NCBI RefSeq assembly: GCF_014696875.1
Contig: NZ_JACJQV010000089.1
Location: 1-64,000, forward strand
DNA length: 64,000 nucleotides
From: Microcystis wesenbergii FACHB-1317
GTDB taxonomy: Bacteria > Cyanobacteriota > Cyanobacteriia > Cyanobacteriales > Microcystaceae
Direction of reading: 5' to 3'
Shown: one piece after another, positions 61,148 to 64,000 of the stretch
Numbering within the stretch: the stretch's first letter is position 1
Layout: every line of letters begins with the position of its first letter
Notes under the pieces: generated by a model
Told to the model about the DNA's origin: nothing
Seen by the model: only the letters and a program-made list of their open reading frames with translations
Databases searched by the model: none
Position numbers and translations under genes: made by a program

Positions 61148-61552
61148 TCATTCAGGAGGGATTCCTAGATTTAAATTACCCTTAACTTCTTGAATGTTCA
61201 ATTGTTGTTTAATATCTTTGTTAATTTGTGTAACAATTTGAGTTTTCGTTTCTGTTTGATTCTGATTAATTATCATAATTTGTTGTGCTAGGGTTTGGAT
61301 TTCTTGGGCAAAATTGGGGTCTTTGAGCATTTCTACCTGTAAAAAAGGAACCACTTGCTGTTCAATCATTGCCTCGGATTTGGTTTGTTCGGCTGCCGCT
61401 AAAACCTGTGCTGCGGCGGGTTCCTTTTGTAACTTTTGCTTAATTTTTTGCCACAATTCTACACCTTTATCCATTGCTCCTTCCGTTAATTTACCGATAA
61501 CAGCTTCAAAGGCGATTTTAGCGATTTCGGCGGCGGCTAACTCTGCTAACAT
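61148..61552 (-). CDS. Small helical protein upstream of STAND ATPase (locus 2)
   Basis: 134 residues from ATG 61552 (an in-frame TTG at 61567 is an alternative). MLAELAAAEIAKIAFEAVIGKLTEGAMDKGVELWQKIKQKL is a helical head, then an Ala/Gln-rich coiled stretch (ILTLAQQIMIINQNQTETK-like) and a beta-prone tail NIQEVKGNLNLGIPPE. It takes the place of an N-terminal effector/adaptor domain of the ATPase. The end reads GAATGACTGGCG: TGA stop, then CTG GCG GAT in the same frame as the ATPase. The gene itself is undamaged, unlike its locus-1 counterpart. Confidence 0.8.
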   Translation of the reverse strand: MLAELAAAEIAKIAFEAVIGKLTEGAMDKGVELWQKIKQKLQKEPAAAQVLAAAEQTKSEAMIEQQVVPFLQVEMLKDPNFAQEIQTLAQQIMIINQNQTETKTQIVTQINKDIKQQLNIQEVKGNLNLGIPPE

Positions 61553-61567
61553 AATTATCAATCGCAA

Positions 61568-62313
61568 GAATTTTTCGCCATTCTAACACAACTATTTGCG
61601 GATGACATCGGTTCTCCTCCCCCATTTGTCTCGTTATAAGTAGCTCTGGTAGGGTGCGTTCCCTAATGCAACTCCTGCTGCTCCACCGATAGATTTTTGG
61701 GAACGCACCATGCTCATTCATTTTTGTGCGGACTGTCTTCAGGTGTTACCTGCTGTCATACCCAGCAAGTGAGCCTGTTCGTTGAGTTGAAGAGTAAAAT
61801 AGGGGAAGTCTTAATCTAAGACTAAATCCTGTTTAAAAGGTATGGAAGAGTGGGGAGCAGGGAGCGCCAGATCTGCGGAGAAACAATCCATAGCTTGGGA
61901 GTTAATCACACTGTTAAAAACGGATTTGGTATGATTTTGGTAATTCCCCCTATTTTTAACCTTCAGAACTAATTGCTGCTCAAACCAAAAGTACAGTAAA
62001 AAGAATTAAAGAACATTCAATAGTTTTGGCAGTTCAAAATACAACCAGTTTGGACTTGACGACGCAAAAAGCCCAAAAAAAAGGGTTATCTAGATTGTCA
62101 AACATCCTTTGGTCTCAAAATTAATACGACATTATAGCGTTTCCTGTTTGCACGAGGTACATTATCAATGTTGAAAAGCTTAATTATCAAAGGCTTAGTT
62201 GTACCACACAAGTGTGAAAACCGCTATAAATGCCTCTTAGCTTACCTCAGCCTTGAGATAACTGCGACCATGAAAAATCCTTTGCGATCGCATTGGACAA
62301 TCTCTCCTAGGGC
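61568..62313. other. Gene-free region upstream of rplJ
   Basis: No rplK or rplA, which usually precede rplJ, and no other supported gene. It contains a hairpin-type repeat (GGTGCGTTCCC at 61653-61663 with its exact complement at 61699-61709). Otherwise I see only AT-rich sequence and the decay-like stretch 61960-62100 without an open frame. Confidence 0.65.
61653..61709. repeat. 57-bp inverted-repeat element
   Basis: 11-bp perfect inverted ends GGTGCGTTCCC / GGGAACGCACC around a 35-nt interior. The ends resemble the GGTGCGTTA elements at 13102 and 20751 but are distinct. Confidence 0.7.
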
Positions 62314-62343
62314 TTGACATAAACCCAGCAATAATGTTATAAT
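62314..62343 (+). promoter_or_regulatory. Sigma-70-type promoter of rplJL
   Basis: TTGACA (62314-62319) and TATAAT (62338-62343) with an 18-bp spacer, both perfect consensus. A start near 62350 would give a leader of about 210 nt before rplJ. Confidence 0.85.
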
Positions 62344-62349
62344 AAAACA

Positions 62350-62514
62350 CTGGCTTAAGCCAAAGACAGCAGGCGCAAAACAGCTTAAATACCCTGCCGA
62401 GGTCAAAGCGAGAAAACAGCAGCCAAAAAGACTAAAGAAAGAGATATTTTCTGTCTTGGTCGTGCCTGAACTGATTCTCTCCACTCAACCCCGGCGCTAC
62501 AAGGGGTTATTTTT
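62350..62514 (+). ncRNA. Ribosomal protein L10 leader with attenuator
   Basis: The leader contains CAGCAGGC, CCCTGCCGAGGTC and later CTGTCTTGG, which match the L10-leader pattern (CTGCCGAGGT element) to which the L10-L12 complex binds to repress its own operon. It ends in AACCCC/GGGGTT (62487-62508) followed by ATTTTT, a terminator-like attenuator ahead of the rplJ ribosome site. The assignment rests on motif and position. The structure was not folded by program. Confidence 0.75.
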
Positions 62515-62558
62515 GTGCCTGTGGAACCGGTCCCCCGCATACAGGAGGTGAACAAGGG

Positions 62559-63107
62559 ATGGGGAGAAGCAGAGAAAGCAAGGGAGTAATTCTAGAAGAA
62601 TTAAAAACCTCCCTGAGGGAAGCTCAATTAACGATGGTCATCGACTATCAAGGTTTAACCGTCGCCGAAATCAGCAATCTACGCCGCAAATTGCGCCCCA
62701 CGGGAACGATTTGTAAAGTCACCAAAAATACTTTGATGGGCTTGGCGATCGCTGAAGATAGTGGCTGGGAACCGATGAAAAGCCTTTTATCGGGAACATC
62801 CGCCTTTCTGCTCGTAAAAGAGGATATCGGTGGAGCTTTCAAGGCCTATCAAGAGTTCAAAAAAGAAAGCAAAAAAACCGAATTGCGAGGCGGTGTCCTC
62901 AAAGAGGGGACAAAAGGTCAACTGTTAACAGAAGATCAGATCAAAGCGATCGCCGATTTACCGTCGAAAGAACAGTTAATCGCTCAGGCCGCCGGAGCAA
63001 TCAACGCCATTGCCACCAAACTGGCCCGCAGCATCAACGAAGTTCCCGCATCTTTGGCCCGTGCCGTCGATGCCGTGGCCCGTCAAGAAGAAAAAGAAGC
63101 GGCTTAA
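62559..63107 (+). CDS. rplJ: 50S ribosomal protein L10
   Basis: 182 residues. L10 anchors the L12 dimers to the large subunit stalk. Typical sequence: KTSLREAQLTMVIDYQGLTVAEISNLRRKLRPTGT and VTKNTLMGLAIA near the N-terminus, LPSKEQLIAQAAGAINA in the C-terminal helix that binds L12. A strong SD AGGAGGTG precedes the ATG. It is followed by rplL after 44 bp. The usual upstream rplK-rplA are absent, so the L11-L1-L10-L12 cluster is split at this place. Confidence 0.97.
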   Translation: MGRSRESKGVILEELKTSLREAQLTMVIDYQGLTVAEISNLRRKLRPTGTICKVTKNTLMGLAIAEDSGWEPMKSLLSGTSAFLLVKEDIGGAFKAYQEFKKESKKTELRGGVLKEGTKGQLLTEDQIKAIADLPSKEQLIAQAAGAINAIATKLARSINEVPASLARAVDAVARQEEKEAA

Positions 63108-63151
63108 CACCGCGCCAATCAATCACTTACAAACAATTAGGAGTCTAACCC

Positions 63152-63544
63152 ATGTCTGCTGTAGCTGAAATCTTAGAAAAACTCAAAACCCTGACCCTCT
63201 TAGAAGCTGCGGAATTAGTCAAAGGTATCGAAGAAACCTTCGGAGTTAGTGCCGCCGCTCCCACTGGTGGCATAATTATGGCTGCCCCCGGAGCTGCTCC
63301 TGCGGCTGCTGCTGAAGCTGTGGAAGAACAAACCGAATTTAACGTCGTTCTCGAAGAAGTTCCCGCCGACAAGAAAATTGCTATCCTCAAGGTAGTGCGC
63401 GAATTGACCGGTTTAGGACTCAAAGAAGCGAAAGACCTGGTAGAAGCCGCTCCCAAAGCGGTTAAAGAAGGCACTAACAAAGATGATGCCGCCGCCGTCA
63501 AGAAAAAACTGGAAGATGCCGGGGCAAAAGTTAGCGTTAAATAG
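63152..63544 (+). CDS. rplL: 50S ribosomal protein L7/L12
   Basis: 130 residues: N-terminal dimerisation part ([26 protein letters not shown]), Ala/Pro-rich hinge (about 42-58) and C-terminal factor-binding domain ([40 protein letters not shown]). It recruits elongation factors to the ribosome. SD TTAGGAG precedes the start. Transcribed with rplJ. Confidence 0.98.
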   Translation: MSAVAEILEKLKTLTLLEAAELVKGIEETFGVSAAAPTGGIIMAAPGAAPAAAAEAVEEQTEFNVVLEEVPADKKIAILKVVRELTGLGLKEAKDLVEAAPKAVKEGTNKDDAAAVKKKLEDAGAKVSVK

Positions 63545-63556
63545 ATCGCCACTGAT

Positions 63557-63583
63557 TCTGGGGATGTAGATTACATCCCCAGA
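63557..63583 (+). terminator. Perfect 12-bp hairpin after rplL
   Basis: TCTGGGGATGTA and TACATCCCCAGA pair perfectly around GAT, 12 bp beyond the rplL stop. There is no T-run, but the stem is strong and the place is right. Confidence 0.8.
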
Positions 63584-63648
63584 CAAGCCGAAAAGCTCAT
63601 TTCCTGATACTATAGGATTGTTATAGCAGTCTTGTAGGATGTCCAACC

Positions 63649-63744
63649 ATGGAAAGCGTCGCTTACATTTTAGTTTTAACTATGGCTTTGTCGGTAATTT
63701 TCTTCGCCATCGCCTTCCGGGAACCTCCCCGGATTCAAAAGTAA
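63649..63744 (+). CDS. psbT: Photosystem II reaction centre protein T
   Basis: 31-residue thylakoid membrane peptide: MESVAYILVLTMALSVIFF then AIAFREPPRIQK, one transmembrane helix with the conserved AFREPPRI tail. It agrees over its length with PsbT, which sits at the dimer interface of photosystem II and helps D1 recovery after photodamage. Its ATG lies 105 bp after the rplL stop. TATA-type sequence at 63609-63614 may be its -10. It is followed by a hairpin terminator and the start of nrdR. Confidence 0.95.
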   Translation: MESVAYILVLTMALSVIFFAIAFREPPRIQK

Positions 63745-63782
63745 ATTTCTTAACTCCGTTTAGGTTAATAATTTTCTTCCCT

Positions 63783-63826
63783 GAGCCGCCCGCTTGTCAA
63801 AAGCAGGTTAGCGGCTCTGGTTTTCG
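63783..63826 (+). terminator. Terminator after psbT
   Basis: GAGCCGC (63783-63789) and GCGGCTC (63811-63817) form a GC-rich stem, with an inner GCTT/AAGC pair, followed by TGGTTTTCG. It sits 38 bp beyond psbT. Confidence 0.75.
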
Positions 63827-63871
63827 TATTTAAAGGCTTAAATTAAAGGTTCCCCTCACCGAGCGCCTCCT

Positions 63872-64000
63872 ATGCAATGCCCTAATTGTCAGCATACCGA
63901 TAGTCGCGTTTTAGAGTCCCGTTCCTCCGAAAACGGTCAGAGCATTCGTCGTCGTCGTGAATGCTTACAGTGTAAATATCGCTTCACCACCTACGAGCGC
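63872..64000 (+). CDS. nrdR: Transcriptional repressor NrdR (5' part, cut by window end)
   Basis: First 43 codons: [20 protein letters not shown], then [20 protein letters not shown]. The two CxxC pairs (CPNC and CLQC) form the zinc ribbon, and the [17 protein letters not shown] signature is diagnostic of NrdR. The protein represses ribonucleotide reductase genes according to ATP/dATP bound by the downstream ATP-cone, which lies outside the window. Confidence 0.96.
   Translation, partial: MQCPNCQHTDSRVLESRSSENGQSIRRRRECLQCKYRFTTYER

Noticed and set aside
1-64000. tRNA or rRNA genes
   Set aside because: I searched by eye for T-arm-like GGTTCGAATCC and rRNA signatures and saw none. A covariance search would be needed to exclude a tRNA.

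Overview
The window looks like a chromosome segment from a bloom-forming cyanobacterium, most likely Microcystis or a close relative. The photosystem II peptide gene psbT, the rubisco-type LysR regulator rbcR, a ferredoxin-type vinyl reductase of chlorophyll synthesis, two amt genes and GCGATCGC sites (for example at 9824) point to a cyanobacterium. The density of small repeats, toxin-antitoxin genes, TnpB elements and decaying genes points to Microcystis. The genus call is inference, because no rRNA marker is present.

Layout. 1-13011 is housekeeping: htpG, ribD, two ammonium transporters, two genes of glycosyltransferase type, a dehalogenase-like hydrolase, a deacetylase-family protein and the vinyl reductase. 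13012-20382 is accessory DNA. It holds five copies of a ~95-bp promoter-like repeat, MITE-like repeats, two toxin-antitoxin modules whose toxins are wrecked, two PIN toxin-antitoxin pairs set into remnants of a TPR gene, and a STAND ATPase (NB-ARC plus TPR). 20383-26707 holds a DnaJ-like protein, a TVP38-type membrane protein and a glgX debranching-enzyme gene split exactly by a TnpB element.

26890-48318 is a mosaic of genes for proteins that act on membranes, walls or lipids: lipase-like proteins (one intact, two broken), a GH19 endolysin-like protein, a 2164-residue protein with three perforin-like plus jacalin-like units and a C-terminal propeller-like region, a DUF1906 glycosidase-like protein, a metallophosphoesterase, a PI-PLC-like protein, a free-standing propeller-like protein, a second TnpB element, and an amidohydrolase coupled to a CobW-type GTPase. 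Fragments of these genes are scattered through the region, so it has been recombining.

48566-54004 carries a probable defence locus: a Cas4/RecB-like nuclease and a prokaryotic Argonaute gene broken by one in-frame TAA, divergent from an XRE regulator and an ImmA/IrrE-type peptidase, with two palindromic operators between them. 54045-64000 returns to core genes (rbcR, an M48 peptidase, rplJ-rplL with its leader, psbT, the start of nrdR). These are interrupted by four tandem coiled-coil membrane genes and a second STAND locus.

The most unusual signal is shared by the two STAND loci. In each, a small helical protein gene ends in TGA and the ATPase frame continues in the same frame directly after it. 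The shared sequence is ATGACTGG. No ATG, GTG or TTG start lies between the stop and the Walker A loop. This suggests recoding (UGA readthrough), non-standard initiation, or parallel decay.
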